Source: a bacterium (GTDB lineage: Bacteria > UBP6 > UBA1177). Taken from it: a DNA stretch of 52,031 nt. The translations under genes were made by a program, and so were the position numbers. The notes beneath the pieces are model-generated. The model was not told the DNA's origin, did not search any database, and saw only the letters and a program-made list of their open reading frames with translations. Location: assembly GCA_017963125.1 (NCBI GenBank), contig JAGCUA010000045.1, positions 1-52,031 of the forward strand, written 5' to 3'. Each line of letters begins with the position of its first letter. Position 1 is the first letter of the stretch. Shown in pieces: positions 17,055 through 26,800 of the stretch.

Positions 17055-18127
17055 TTGAACTCAAGCAGCAGTTTGCGTATATCTTCCTTGACTTCCAGTT
17101 CGATTTTTTCGTCTTTTAAAATTTTCGTAAGTTCCGGACCGAGATCGGAAAAAACGGGAAGCAGGTCTCTGAAAGCCGGAACAAAAGAGAGTTTTGACTC
17201 TGTGATCACCGGGTCGTTCTCCGTGTTTGCCTTGCGCATGATCGGAAGAACGGTTTCCCTGATTATTTTTATGTCAGTATATTTCAGAATGGAGGCAAAA
17301 AGTTCTTTGTGGGCAAGAGGAATATTGTTGAAATCGTAAAATAACGGGTTGGTCAATGCCGCCCTTATGAAATACGGAGATTTGTCCGCGAAAGAGGCGC
17401 GCAGTTCTTCGGCGTTTTCCTGAGCAAGTTTTTCTTTGAGTATCTGCAAAGCTCTCAGACGGTCATTTTCACGCTGTGACAGTATGAAGATGAGCAGAAT
17501 GTCGGCTGAAGGATGGACCTGCATCGCATCAAGGATCTTGGACGTCTGTTTCTGAGAATCTATGCCGCAGATTATCATTTTTGTGATCTGTTCTATGTGC
17601 TCTTTCGGAACGAAGCCGATTTTTGACAGGGACGAAAGATAGAATGCGAGGAATTTGCTGTTGGCGTTGTTGATGAAGCCTGTAAGATCGTTCTGCGCGA
17701 TCTGTAAAAGCTGTCTGTTGATGTTGTCCGAAAAAGTAACGTTGAAAAGATCGTATTTGTTGAATATGAAACTTACAAGGTCGATGATGAGGGCGTTGTT
17801 GCAGCCGAGTATGTCGGAGAACATTCTGCGAAGTTCAGTGTTGTTGTAAGTTATCGATCTTGCGAACAGATTTTTGATGTTGTCCAGCAGCATCTCTTTC
17901 GCCGGTTCGAAAAATATCCCTGTCCTGCCGTCAGTGGCAGCCGCGTTTTTCAAAAAAACATAGAGGGATGATATGTCGAAAAGCCGGTTCGACTTGATAA
18001 GGTCCTTTATCAGCAGACGGAGATCGGCAGTCGTTTCTTCCGTGATCCCCTGTTCAGATATTTCCTCTAAACGTGCGATGCACTCTTTGAACGGCAGATC
18101 TTTGAATTTTTCAGTGTTTGTTTTCAC
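17051..18127 (-). CDS. Uncharacterised all-helical protein, possibly HEAT/ARM-like
   Basis: I do not recognise this 358-residue protein. It has no signal peptide or membrane helix and is predicted by eye to be almost entirely amphipathic helix, in repeated pairs about 35-40 residues apart (for example FDISSLYVFLKNAA, EQITKMIICGI, ILLIFILSQ, RETVLPIMRKAN, DLLPVFSDLGPELTKIL). That suggests an alpha-solenoid used for protein binding. The start is GTG 18127 with AGGAT upstream, four bases after dapF. The stop overlaps nadD by ATGA. Operon position between dapF and nadD gives no functional clue beyond co-expression. Confidence 0.7.
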   Translation of the reverse strand: MKTNTEKFKDLPFKECIARLEEISEQGITEETTADLRLLIKDLIKSNRLFDISSLYVFLKNAAATDGRTGIFFEPAKEMLLDNIKNLFARSITYNNTELRRMFSDILGCNNALIIDLVSFIFNKYDLFNVTFSDNINRQLLQIAQNDLTGFINNANSKFLAFYLSSLSKIGFVPKEHIEQITKMIICGIDSQKQTSKILDAMQVHPSADILLIFILSQRENDRLRALQILKEKLAQENAEELRASFADKSPYFIRAALTNPLFYDFNNIPLAHKELFASILKYTDIKIIRETVLPIMRKANTENDPVITESKLSFVPAFRDLLPVFSDLGPELTKILKDEKIELEVKEDIRKLLLEFK

Positions 18128-18131
18128 GATT

Positions 18132-18938
18132 TTATCCTTCGAATTCTCCTGTAAAAATTTTAAGCGGGATGCCAGATATAACGGTTTCTCCGTCGTCGTT
18201 TATCGTGTAATCAATGTCTCCGCCGGGAAATTTGACTGTGAATGTCTGATTCTTATTGATTTTTCCCGAAAGAAGAAGTGTGTTGACAACTGCCGCACCG
18301 CCTGTTCCGCAGGCCATTGTTCTTCCGGCGCCGCGCTCGTAGACTTCGACTTCAGCGCAGTTCCTTTCAAGATCGATATTGCGGACGAGTTCGACATTGG
18401 TTTCATAGCCGAGTTCTCGCAGTTCCCAGAGTTCACGGACATTAGTCGCGCACTCGTTTCCCTTTGCAATGTAGACTAAATGCGGATTTCCTGTGGAAAT
18501 GCCGGTACGGTCGAATTCCAGACCTTTCGCAGTGACTGTTTTTGTATTGTCTATAACTTTTGCTTTACCGAGAGTGGCGCTGATCCTGAAAGTATTTCCT
18601 GCCTTTTTGCACTGCGCTTCCAGAAGTCCGTTTCCTGTTTCGATCTTAAGCGGATCGAATTGCATTCCGCAGTCTTCTGCCAGATATAAGGCAAAGCAGC
18701 GGATCCCGTTTCCGCACATTTCCGCAACCGAGCCGTCGCTGTTGAAGATCGTCATTTTCGCATGAGCATCTTTTCTTTCCGGAGCAGAGTGGAGAAGGAT
18801 CCCGTCGGCACCTACGCCGAATCTGCGGTCGCATATCCTGATGATGTTTTCTTCAGTCAGCGCAAAACCGCCGAGTTCACGCTCGTTTATGATAACAAAG
18901 TCGTTTCCTGCGGCTGAATATTTGAAAAATTTAACCAT
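18132..18938 (-). CDS. dapF: Diaminopimelate epimerase
   Basis: This 268-residue PLP-independent racemase converts LL- to meso-diaminopimelate for lysine and peptidoglycan synthesis. The two catalytic cysteines are visible: Cys75 in EMCGNGIRC and Cys210 in GRTMACGTGGAA. KYSAAGNDFVIIN at the N-terminus and STGNPHLVYI in the middle are conserved substrate-binding stretches. The length is standard. It starts three bases after the GtrA-family gene stop and is followed four bases later by the helical unknown. Confidence 0.96.
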   Translation of the reverse strand: MVKFFKYSAAGNDFVIINERELGGFALTEENIIRICDRRFGVGADGILLHSAPERKDAHAKMTIFNSDGSVAEMCGNGIRCFALYLAEDCGMQFDPLKIETGNGLLEAQCKKAGNTFRISATLGKAKVIDNTKTVTAKGLEFDRTGISTGNPHLVYIAKGNECATNVRELWELRELGYETNVELVRNIDLERNCAEVEVYERGAGRTMACGTGGAAVVNTLLLSGKINKNQTFTVKFPGGDIDYTINDDGETVISGIPLKIFTGEFEG

Positions 18939-18941
18939 TTA

Positions 18942-19460
18942 TCAGTTCTCGCCGTTCTCGTCTTTCGGTTCGATGCGTTTTGTGGTTTCGTCTTTGAATC
19001 TGAAAACAACGAATTTGCTGCCGAAGAAGTTGGTGAACATTCCGGCTGCGATACCGCCGATGTTGGCGAGGTCAGGCGTAATGTTGTTGAAGATGAGCAG
19101 GAAAGTGTAGAAAGCGTATCTCGGGATGAGCGAGAAAAGGCTCACTGCGAAGAATTTGAAGAAAAGCTGGAATGAAGCCCTGTGGTTTTCCGTCTCTTTT
19201 CCGAACGTCCAGAAGTGGTTTACGAGATAGTTCTGGATAACTGCTGCCAGATATCCGAAAACAGGCAGGATGAAAAGAAGTATCGTGTCCGTCGTCGTTC
19301 TCGTCGCTTTGTTGAGATTGACGTTGAAGAGCAGAAGGAAAACGTGATAGATGACTGCGTCAGTGATAACTCCGAGACTTCCGGTCACGCAGAAGCGCAT
19401 GAACTGGAACTTTGTCAGAGCATTGAAAACATCCTTTAAATTCTTGAAAAATTCTTTCAT
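18942..19460 (-). CDS. GtrA family membrane protein
   Basis: This 172-residue protein has four hydrophobic segments and the GtrA-like pattern: FMRFCVTGSLGVITDAVIYHVFL at the first helix, AVIQNYLVNHFWTFG after the second, and NIGGIAAGMFTNFFGSKFVVF at the end. GtrA/DPMS-type proteins are thought to help move or anchor polyprenyl-phosphate sugars, for example in O-antigen glucosylation or teichoic acid decoration. I chose ATG 19460 because GGAGAGAC precedes it and it overlaps the prmA stop as ATGA; a longer in-frame start at 19493 lies inside prmA. No partner glycosyltransferase is adjacent. Confidence 0.85.
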   Translation of the reverse strand: MKEFFKNLKDVFNALTKFQFMRFCVTGSLGVITDAVIYHVFLLLFNVNLNKATRTTTDTILLFILPVFGYLAAVIQNYLVNHFWTFGKETENHRASFQLFFKFFAVSLFSLIPRYAFYTFLLIFNNITPDLANIGGIAAGMFTNFFGSKFVVFRFKDETTKRIEPKDENGEN

Positions 19461-20239
19461 TTGTCTCTCCTTTTCAAAAGATATCCGGACCATTCGTTTT
19501 CGTTGGTCTTTTCAATAAGTTCGAACTCTCCGGCAAGTCCCATCCGCTGCATGAAGACAGGGGCTTCGCTTTCTAAAACACCGGAAAGTATGAGCCATTT
19601 CGACGTCAGACGTTTGAGGTCGTCCGAAAGGAAATAGAGGACGGAAGAGATGATGTTGGCGATCACGAGATCGTATTTCCCTTCAAATTTGAAGACCGGT
19701 TCGCTGCTTAAAGTTACTGAATCCTGAACATTGTTGAGGATCAGGTTTTCAGCAGCGTTTTCGATCGCGTCGGCATCGTTGTCAACGGCTGTCGCACGGA
19801 CTGAACTTTTCAGTCTGACGGCTGCGATCGCAAGGATACCTGACCCGGTGCCTGCGTCAAATATAGTGCTGATAGTGTTGTCTTTTTTAAGAACCTTTTC
19901 GACAAACTCCATGGCGAGTCTCGTCGTTTCGTGGTGACCCGTTCCGAAACCTCGTGCCGGATTTATTATGATGTCGCCTTCGTCCTTTTTCCAAGGCGGA
20001 ACAACGGTGAGAGAACCGATTTTGACGGGAACGAAATACTCGCGCCACGTCTCTTTCCAGTCTCCGTCGGAAATGATTGATATGTTGTATTCTTTTAATT
20101 GTTCTCTAACTTTTTCGCTTTTCTCGAAATAAAGAATTACTGCGTTTTCTTTTTCTTCACTACCCAAAAAACCTTCGATTTCAATAAATCGGTCAGTTGA
20201 CGAGTCTTTCGGCAGCGCTATTTGATACCACTGGTTCAT
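19457..20239 (-). CDS. prmA: Ribosomal protein L11 methyltransferase
   Basis: This protein of about 260 residues has an N-terminal substrate-recognition domain (WYQIALPKD...) and a C-terminal Rossmann methyltransferase. DWKETWREYFVPVKIG and INPARGFGTGHHETTRLA are PrmA signatures, SAM motif I is DAGTGSGILAIAA, and LVIANIISSVL is the NPPY-like loop (N-I-L in PrmA). It methylates L11 lysines and its N-terminus. I start at ATG 20239 with GGAGG at ideal spacing; an in-frame start 54 bases upstream has no ribosome site. It is the first gene of the operon running to nadD. Confidence 0.9.
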   Translation of the reverse strand: MNQWYQIALPKDSSTDRFIEIEGFLGSEEKENAVILYFEKSEKVREQLKEYNISIISDGDWKETWREYFVPVKIGSLTVVPPWKKDEGDIIINPARGFGTGHHETTRLAMEFVEKVLKKDNTISTIFDAGTGSGILAIAAVRLKSSVRATAVDNDADAIENAAENLILNNVQDSVTLSSEPVFKFEGKYDLVIANIISSVLYFLSDDLKRLTSKWLILSGVLESEAPVFMQRMGLAGEFELIEKTNENEWSGYLLKRRDK

Positions 20240-20440
20240 TTCAGCCTCCGGCAAAATTGCCCGAAAGGATAACCAAGGGAAGGGAAAATGCAATTTTTAT
20301 ATCTCTCATACAAGTGAATTTTCTTGATAAAAATCTTTATGTGGGAATAATCTTACGGCGGCTGAATCCGGCTGTTTGAAACTTGAATGGTGGAAATTGA
20401 ATAAAGGTTCATTGGTCCTTAGTTTTTTAGGGAGGTTTTC

Positions 20441-23400
20441 ATGAAACGGATTTTTTGTTTGATTTTTGTTTTTGTTCTGATTTTTGCAGTTGCATCATGC
20501 GGCAGCAAGAAGGAAAACCCTGCTTATGAAGAGCAGGTATCGAAAGAGATCAAAGCCGAAGAGGGCGGCAAAGTAGAGAGTTCCGACGGAAAGACTTCGA
20601 TCGAGATTCCCGCGGAAGCCCTTGATTCAGACACAAAGATCACGATGACGATTTATGATGTGTCGGATTATGCCGCTATCCCGGATAAAATCGGAGGAAT
20701 GAAAGTTGTAAGCAAAGTCGTCGAATTCGAGCCGAGCGGAACGGTTTTCAAAAAACCTGTCATAATTTCGATGACTGCAAGCGAGGCATTTGAAAACAAG
20801 ATAGTTTCGGCTGCCGTTTTCTATGAAAAAGAGGGGAAGCTGAGCTACAGCGAGCACGGAGCATACGGAGTCTTGGGCAAAGATGCAGCGGGCGATCCGA
20901 TAATGACGACTGCAGCGGGCGATCCGATCATGCTGAGTGACGGAAATCTTACGACCGGCGCAGGCGATCCGATAATGAATGCTGCTGCAGGCGACCCGAT
21001 CATGATGAGCGCAGCAGGAGATCCGATCATGACGAATGCTGAAGGAGACCCGATAATGAATGCTGCAGCGGGCGATCCGATAATGATGGCGACAGGTCAC
21101 TTCACGGCATACACATTCATTGCGATCGATCCGAAAGAGCCCGTGGAAGAGCCTGACGAAGAACCTGAGACCGATGAAGACGTTACCGATGATGACGACG
21201 AACCTGTTGAAACGGACGATGACGAACCTGTTGAAACGGACGATGACGAACCTGTTGCTGAAACAGATGATGACGAGCCGGTAGAAACGGATGATGATGA
21301 GCCCGTAGAAACGGACGATGATGAGCCTGTTGATGAAGATATCGTCCCTGAACCGACTGAGCCGCCTGTATATTCGAAAGTTCTCTGCACAGGCCAGACC
21401 CGCTGTTCTGACGGAGAATCGATCATAGACTGCCCGACAGAGGGAGAAGAATTTTACGGTCAGGACGCACAGTTCGTCGCAACCAAAACATGTGTCGTGC
21501 ATAAATACAGCAGAGGAAGCGAGCTGGTCGAGCCTGTTGTAGAGGAAGAAGAGCCTGATAATGACTCGGGTGCCGGCTTGAGAAATATCCTTCACGGTGA
21601 CAGCAATAACAAAAATGTTAGAAAAGGTGCTTTCAGGGACGGCGAAACAGGCGAAACATATAATTTTGTACTTGACGAAAACACCGGCTTGAAATGGATC
21701 GTATTCAGTAACCGCGCAAGCCATGAAAATGCAAAGACGACTTGTGAGGGTCTTACTTACGGCGGACACACTTGGCGTCTTCCTAAGGTCAAAGAGCTTT
21801 TAAGTATTTCCGACCACGACAGATTTGCTTCGGCTACCGATGAATCCTATTTCCGTGACTGGGGATATAATTACGGCTTCTGGGCTGATGATGTCAATCT
21901 CTCTTCGGGAAACGAAAATAATTTCTGGGTCTACAATGCTGATGATGCATCTCTTATGTATTCTACTTCCACTCCGACCGGAGGCTCTCTCTGGGCTTTT
22001 GCATGTGTAAGCGGTGAAGAATACGGAAAGCCGGGAGAATACGAGGTTAGAAATATAGGCGGCAAAGAGGTGGTTTTCGATCCTTCGACAAACCTTCTCT
22101 GGCAGAAAGGTTCCGTACCGGTCAATAACTGGAAATCGGCTCTCGCTTACTGCCAGAACCTTGATTATGCGGGATATTCCGACTGGAGACTTCCGAACAA
22201 AAACGAACTTGTAACCATTGTCGACTATTCAAAAGCCGATCCGGCATCGTCTTTCCCTGGAATGACTTCCGAAAAATTGATCTCGTCGACTTTTACTGTC
22301 TCTTACGGCGGAGCAGGCGATGCTATTGCAGTAAATATGGCAAACGGTTTGGTCGGTGAAGGTTCCTCGGCAATATCCGTACTCTGTGTAAGAAGCAGCT
22401 CCCAGCCGCTTCCGGAGGGAAGGACGATCCCATACTGTGACGAATCGAGGATCGCACCCTGCGAAGATGCAGTTACCAATTATGTATGGTCTTCGGCACA
22501 ATCTGTAGACAGCAACTACTCCGCGTCTGCGTCATGGATGAGTAAAGCGATCCAGTGCCGTGAGTCCACTGAAGGCGGTATATCGAAATGGAGAATCCCG
22601 ACAATTGATGAAGTACGCACGCTTCTTACTTCAAGCGAAAATCTCAAAACCGGAGGAGAGTGTCACGTTACAACCGAATGCTTCGACTACGCAAATGAAG
22701 CCTGCTTCGAGGAAGCGGCATGCGCTCCGGAATATGAAAAAGACGGTGAAATGATCAGGTCCAGCCTTTTTGATTATTCAGGTTACCTTACTGGAACTCC
22801 GACATCTCTTCAGGATGATGGTTATACATGGTTTGTTAATCTGAGGAGCGGTGTGCTGGAACGTATAGAAGAAAACGCTTATATTGAACATGAATCAAGA
22901 TGCATAATGGATCCTTCGCTTCCCGATCCGGTCGCAACTCCGTATACCGATTCTGCACATTCCATTGTCTGGACGTCGCGTTCGAAAAAATATATCCAAT
23001 ATTGGTATGACGCTGCGAGATACTGCACGGAACTTGTCGAAGGCGGTTCGAACAACTGGAGAGTCCCGACTATGGAAGAGCTGCGTACTCTTGTTCAGAA
23101 CTGCCCCGAAGGTGATTGTGATATGGATTTGACAGGTAATTATTCCTTTTTCGGGGATATCAGCAATCTCTGGTCTTCTGATGTAACAGGGAATAATACT
23201 GGATATACGCTTGATTTTTTGACAGCTTCAGAGAAGGGTGATGGCATTTCTTATTACAGAGAGGCCAAAGTCCGCTGCGTCAGAAGCCTTTCTGATTCTG
23301 TGACTGTTCAGGAATTGGATGACTCTGATTTCCCGTATACATTGCCTGATCTTATCTGGTCAAAAGTATCGGATGATGCATATTACTATTCCGATGAGGC

Positions 23401-23704
23401 TCAAGAATACTGTGACGAACTTAATGAAGATGAGTACGGCGGATACACCGAATGGACACTTCCGACAAACTCAGAGCTTGCTTCTATTATCCGCAAAGCG
23501 GTATGCAGCAACAAAACCGACTTCTTGACCGGAGGTACCGGCAGATGCAGTCAGTACACTTTTGAGGGTTATTCCTTCTTCGGTGATATGTTCGCTCTCA
23601 AGGCAAAAGACAATTATACATTCGATTTTGCCGAAGGTACTATGGATAGTTATGGCTACGGTCGTGTACGCTGCGTAATTGTAGCGCCTGATGATGCAAA
23701 CTAA
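20441..23704 (+). CDS. Lipoprotein with ZU5-like domain, AGDPIM repeats, acidic linker and five DUF1566 domains
   Basis: The protein has 1087 residues. The signal peptide ends in lipobox AVASC (Cys20). Residues 28 to about 230 look like a ZU5-type beta-sandwich (GGKVESSDGKTSIEIPAEAL ... GHFTAYTF), but the loop before its last strand holds seven copies of AGDPIM (20885-21085). An acidic linker with six ETDDDEPV-type units follows (21191-21340). Then come five DUF1566/Lcl-like modules, each with a GLxW start, paired cysteines and a WRLPxxxEL core (GHTWRLPKVKELL, DWRLPNKNELV, KWRIPTIDEVR, NWRVPTMEELR, EWTLPTNSELA). It is probably anchored in the outer membrane and surface-facing; ligand unknown. 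GGAGG precedes the ATG. It is paralogous to the next gene. Confidence 0.8.
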   Translation: MKRIFCLIFVFVLIFAVASCGSKKENPAYEEQVSKEIKAEEGGKVESSDGKTSIEIPAEALDSDTKITMTIYDVSDYAAIPDKIGGMKVVSKVVEFEPSGTVFKKPVIISMTASEAFENKIVSAAVFYEKEGKLSYSEHGAYGVLGKDAAGDPIMTTAAGDPIMLSDGNLTTGAGDPIMNAAAGDPIMMSAAGDPIMTNAEGDPIMNAAAGDPIMMATGHFTAYTFIAIDPKEPVEEPDEEPETDEDVTDDDDEPVETDDDEPVETDDDEPVAETDDDEPVETDDDEPVETDDDEPVDEDIVPEPTEPPVYSKVLCTGQTRCSDGESIIDCPTEGEEFYGQDAQFVATKTCVVHKYSRGSELVEPVVEEEEPDNDSGAGLRNILHGDSNNKNVRKGAFRDGETGETYNFVLDENTGLKWIVFSNRASHENAKTTCEGLTYGGHTWRLPKVKELLSISDHDRFASATDESYFRDWGYNYGFWADDVNLSSGNENNFWVYNADDASLMYSTSTPTGGSLWAFACVSGEEYGKPGEYEVRNIGGKEVVFDPSTNLLWQKGSVPVNNWKSALAYCQNLDYAGYSDWRLPNKNELVTIVDYSKADPASSFPGMTSEKLISSTFTVSYGGAGDAIAVNMANGLVGEGSSAISVLCVRSSSQPLPEGRTIPYCDESRIAPCEDAVTNYVWSSAQSVDSNYSASASWMSKAIQCRESTEGGISKWRIPTIDEVRTLLTSSENLKTGGECHVTTECFDYANEACFEEAACAPEYEKDGEMIRSSLFDYSGYLTGTPTSLQDDGYTWFVNLRSGVLERIEENAYIEHESRCIMDPSLPDPVATPYTDSAHSIVWTSRSKKYIQYWYDAARYCTELVEGGSNNWRVPTMEELRTLVQNCPEGDCDMDLTGNYSFFGDISNLWSSDVTGNNTGYTLDFLTASEKGDGISYYREAKVRCVRSLSDSVTVQELDDSDFPYTLPDLIWSKVSDDAYYYSDEAQEYCDELNEDEYGGYTEWTLPTNSELASIIRKAVCSNKTDFLTGGTGRCSQYTFEGYSFFGDMFALKAKDNYTFDFAEGTMDSYGYGRVRCVIVAPDDAN
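20885..21085 (+). repeat. AGDPIM-coding repeat array, first lipoprotein
   Basis: Seven copies of a unit of about nine codons read as AGDPIM (one copy as EGDPIM) with two or three variable residues between them (TTA, MSA, TNA, NAA). The DNA core GGCGATCCGATAATG or a close variant recurs in phase. It lies inside a ZU5-like fold and is shared with the neighbouring paralogue at 24289-24501. Confidence 0.9.
21191..21340 (+). repeat. Acidic ETDDDEPV-coding tandem repeat
   Basis: Six in-phase copies of a 24-base unit encode DDDEPVET-type octapeptides; one copy has an additional Ala codon. It forms a highly acidic linker between the ZU5-like domain and the DUF1566 modules. The antisense frame reads as a Ser/Val repeat and is a shadow. 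Confidence 0.9.
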
Positions 23705-23788
23705 AAATCTTCCGTTTTCTACAAATTTATCTTAATTGATCCGTAAAATATTTTAGTTCCCGACACTTGAAAAAACAGAAATAAATCC

Positions 23789-23816
23789 TTGCTTTTTTGC
23801 CGGAAATTTTAATAAT
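23789..23816 (+). promoter_or_regulatory. Candidate promoter of the second DUF1566 lipoprotein
   Basis: TTGCTT (23789-23794), a 16-base spacer and AATAAT (23811-23816) lie 37 bases before the ATG at 23854. The -35 hexamer and spacing are the same as at rpmB. Confidence 0.45.
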
Positions 23817-23853
23817 TGCCCAAGGTTGTCTGAATTTTTTTAAGGAGGTTCCC

Positions 23854-26800
23854 ATGAAACGGATTCTTTGTCTGGTTCTTGTTTTTACATGCGTTCTTTT
23901 TGCAGTTTCGTGCAGCAAGAAGAAATCGCACAAGGAAAATGACTATGTCGAAAAAGTATCGAAAGAAATCAACGCCGAAGAAGGCGGAACCGTTGAAAGT
24001 GCCGACGGAAAGACTTCGGTCGAGATCCCGGGCGGCGCGCTGGACGGTGACACTACCATCACGATGACGATCCGCGACGCGTCAGAATATCCTGACGAAA
24101 AGGGAAAAATCGTAAGCAAAGTCGTAAATTTCGAGCCGAACGGCACGATTTTCAAGAAACCGATCGTCATCACGATGAAAGTGGAAGAGGGTTTTGAGAA
24201 CAAAATCGTTGCTGCGGCTGTTTACAACGAAAAGGAAGGGAAGTGGAGCTACAGCGAAAACGGAGAGAGGGCAATTCTCGGCAGAGACGAGGCGGGCGAC
24301 CCGATAATGATGGGAGTAAGTTCGGCAGGTGATCCGATAATGCTGGGCGTAAACTCGGAGGGAGCTCTGACTGCGGCAGGTGATCCTATCATGAGCAGCG
24401 CTGCAGGAGACCCGATAATGCTTGCTTCTGCAGGTGATCCGATAATGGGTGCTGCGGCAGGCGATCCGATCATGAGCAGTGCGGCAGGAGATCCGATAAT
24501 GATGTCGAGCGGCCACTTCACGGAGTATACATTCATCGTTCTCGACCCGAAAAAACCTGCTGAGCCCGATGACGACGAACCGGCAGAAACAGATGACGAT
24601 GAACCGGTTGCTGAAACGGATGACGACGAGCCTGCTGAAACGGATGACGACGAACCGGCAGAAACAGACGATGACGAGCCTGTTGACGACGATATCGTTC
24701 CTGAGCCGGAAACCCTTTATTCCAAGGTCGTCTGCACAGGCTCAAGGACCTGCTTCGATGAAGACGGAAAGCCGCTCGATGTATGTCCTGAAACCGGCGA
24801 TATGGTTGGTCAGGATGCAGGATACATCTTCAGAAAATCGTGCCTTCCCAAGAGTTTTGAGAAGATTGAAAAGGCAGAAAATGATGTTACGCCGTATCAG
24901 CAGATAAAAGACAATAATACCGGGCTTACCTGGCTTGTTACCATGGAGAGCAGTCAGTCCTATGATGATATCGCTCCGTATTGTGAAGAAACTCTTGCAG
25001 AATACGCCGGCGGCGGCTGGAGAATGCCGACACCTGCTGAAATCCTGACTATTGCCGACCACGATATTTTCAACAATCTTGAGTCCGGCAAACAGATCAA
25101 ATCGCTATATTTCAATGTGGATTGGGAAGGATCCCAGTCATTCTGGACTTCGAATGAGAACTTCTACTACGATACCTATACCGGCAGGATCGGCAGCACT
25201 GAACAGTCAGGCTACAACGGTCTGCTCTGTGTCAAAGGCGAGAAATACGGCGAAGTCGCGGCTTCTGACTACACTTCGAAAAATGAAAACGGTCAGGAGA
25301 TGATTTTTGACTCAAAGACCGATCTTTTCTGGCAGAAAACGTCGGTAAACGGCAAAACGTGGAAAGAGGCTCTTGCATACTGCGAAAGTCTTGAATATGC
25401 AGGACACGACGACTGGAGACTTCCGAATAAGAACGAGCTTGCGACACTGGTCGACTACTCCAAGTCGAATCCGGCTTCTTCTTTCCCCGGAATGACGGCG
25501 GAACTGTTCGTAACATCGACTTCCACAAGGAATCTCGGTGAAGTTACCATAGATATGAAAACAGGTTTGATGGGAACGAATGCCGGATCCAGTGAATCCG
25601 GTGAATACTCGGTCATCTGCGTAAGAAGCGATCTTCTGCCTTATCCTGAAAACGGGATCCCGGAATGCGGAGACGACGGCTACGCTCCCTGCAAGGCCGG
25701 CAATATCACATGGTCGCAGAGACTTTACTACGATGCTTTCGAAAACGAATCCGTTCACTGGGCGACTGTAGCGAGAGACTGCCGCGAAATGAAAGGTGGA
25801 AAGTGGAGACTTCCGAACATTGACGAAATCAGGACGCTTTTCACCGACGATGTCTTTAAAACAGGGGGAAACTGCGGAGTTACTGCGGCACACAACACTT
25901 ACGAATACTATGAAGGATGTAATACCGATGCACTTCCGGGGCATGAAACCAAGCTCCGTGACTACGGAACTCTTCTTGCAGGAACGCTTTCCAACGCTAA
26001 TCCGGACTCGGGCTATGGACGCGACCAGTGGAACGCGTGGGTAATAGATATGACAACAGGCGGAATGGAAGATGTCTCTACGATCTATGCGCCTTATCTC
26101 ATCGCAAGATGTGTTCTTGACGATTCGATCACAGTTCCTTCTATACCTTACACCGATACGGAAAACGGGCTTGTATGGTCATCGATTTCAAAGAAAGGCA
26201 CTTGGGATGAGGCAGTAGAGTACTGCGGAACACTTGTCGAAGGCGGTTCGGACAACTGGAGTATACCGAGCAAGGAACAGCTCTTTACTCTTGTCAAAGA
26301 CTGTGCTGACGGCAGCTGTACACCTGATTTCTCAGGCAAATACTCTGTTTTCAGCGATATAGCGGCTCTTCTGAGCAGCGATCTCAACGATATGGGCGGC
26401 GGTGTGACGACACTCGATTTTATCGATGTTTATGACGATAACATAGAGATATACAGCCATTTCTACAATTGGGAAAGCGAGATTCAGGCACGCTGCGTTC
26501 GTCTGACGGAAGATCCTCTCGAAAATCCTGACAAACTGGATGAAGAAGAAGACTTCCCGTATGCACGAGGCGGATTGCTGTGGTCGAAGAAATCGGAGCT
26601 GGTATACTCGCTTAGTGAGGCGGAGGCTTACTGCAGCAGCCTTAATGATGCGGAATACGGATATGAACAGTATGCTGATTATGGTATATACTGGACGTTG
26701 CCGGCGGTTTACTATTATTTGGACGTTCTTGTAGATGAAGATTCCGACTGCTCATCTCAATGCTATGAATCCATTGAACTTGAGAATGGAGATACTTATG

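Noticed and set aside
20885..21085. Regular short DNA repeats considered as a CRISPR array
   Set aside because: The repeats are in coding phase, the spacers are a few codons, and no cas gene is present; they encode a peptide repeat.
20627..21769. 380-codon minus-strand frame over the first lipoprotein
   Set aside because: It is a mirror of the repeat-rich coding region; the apparent His/Arg repeats are reverse images of the AGDPIM units.
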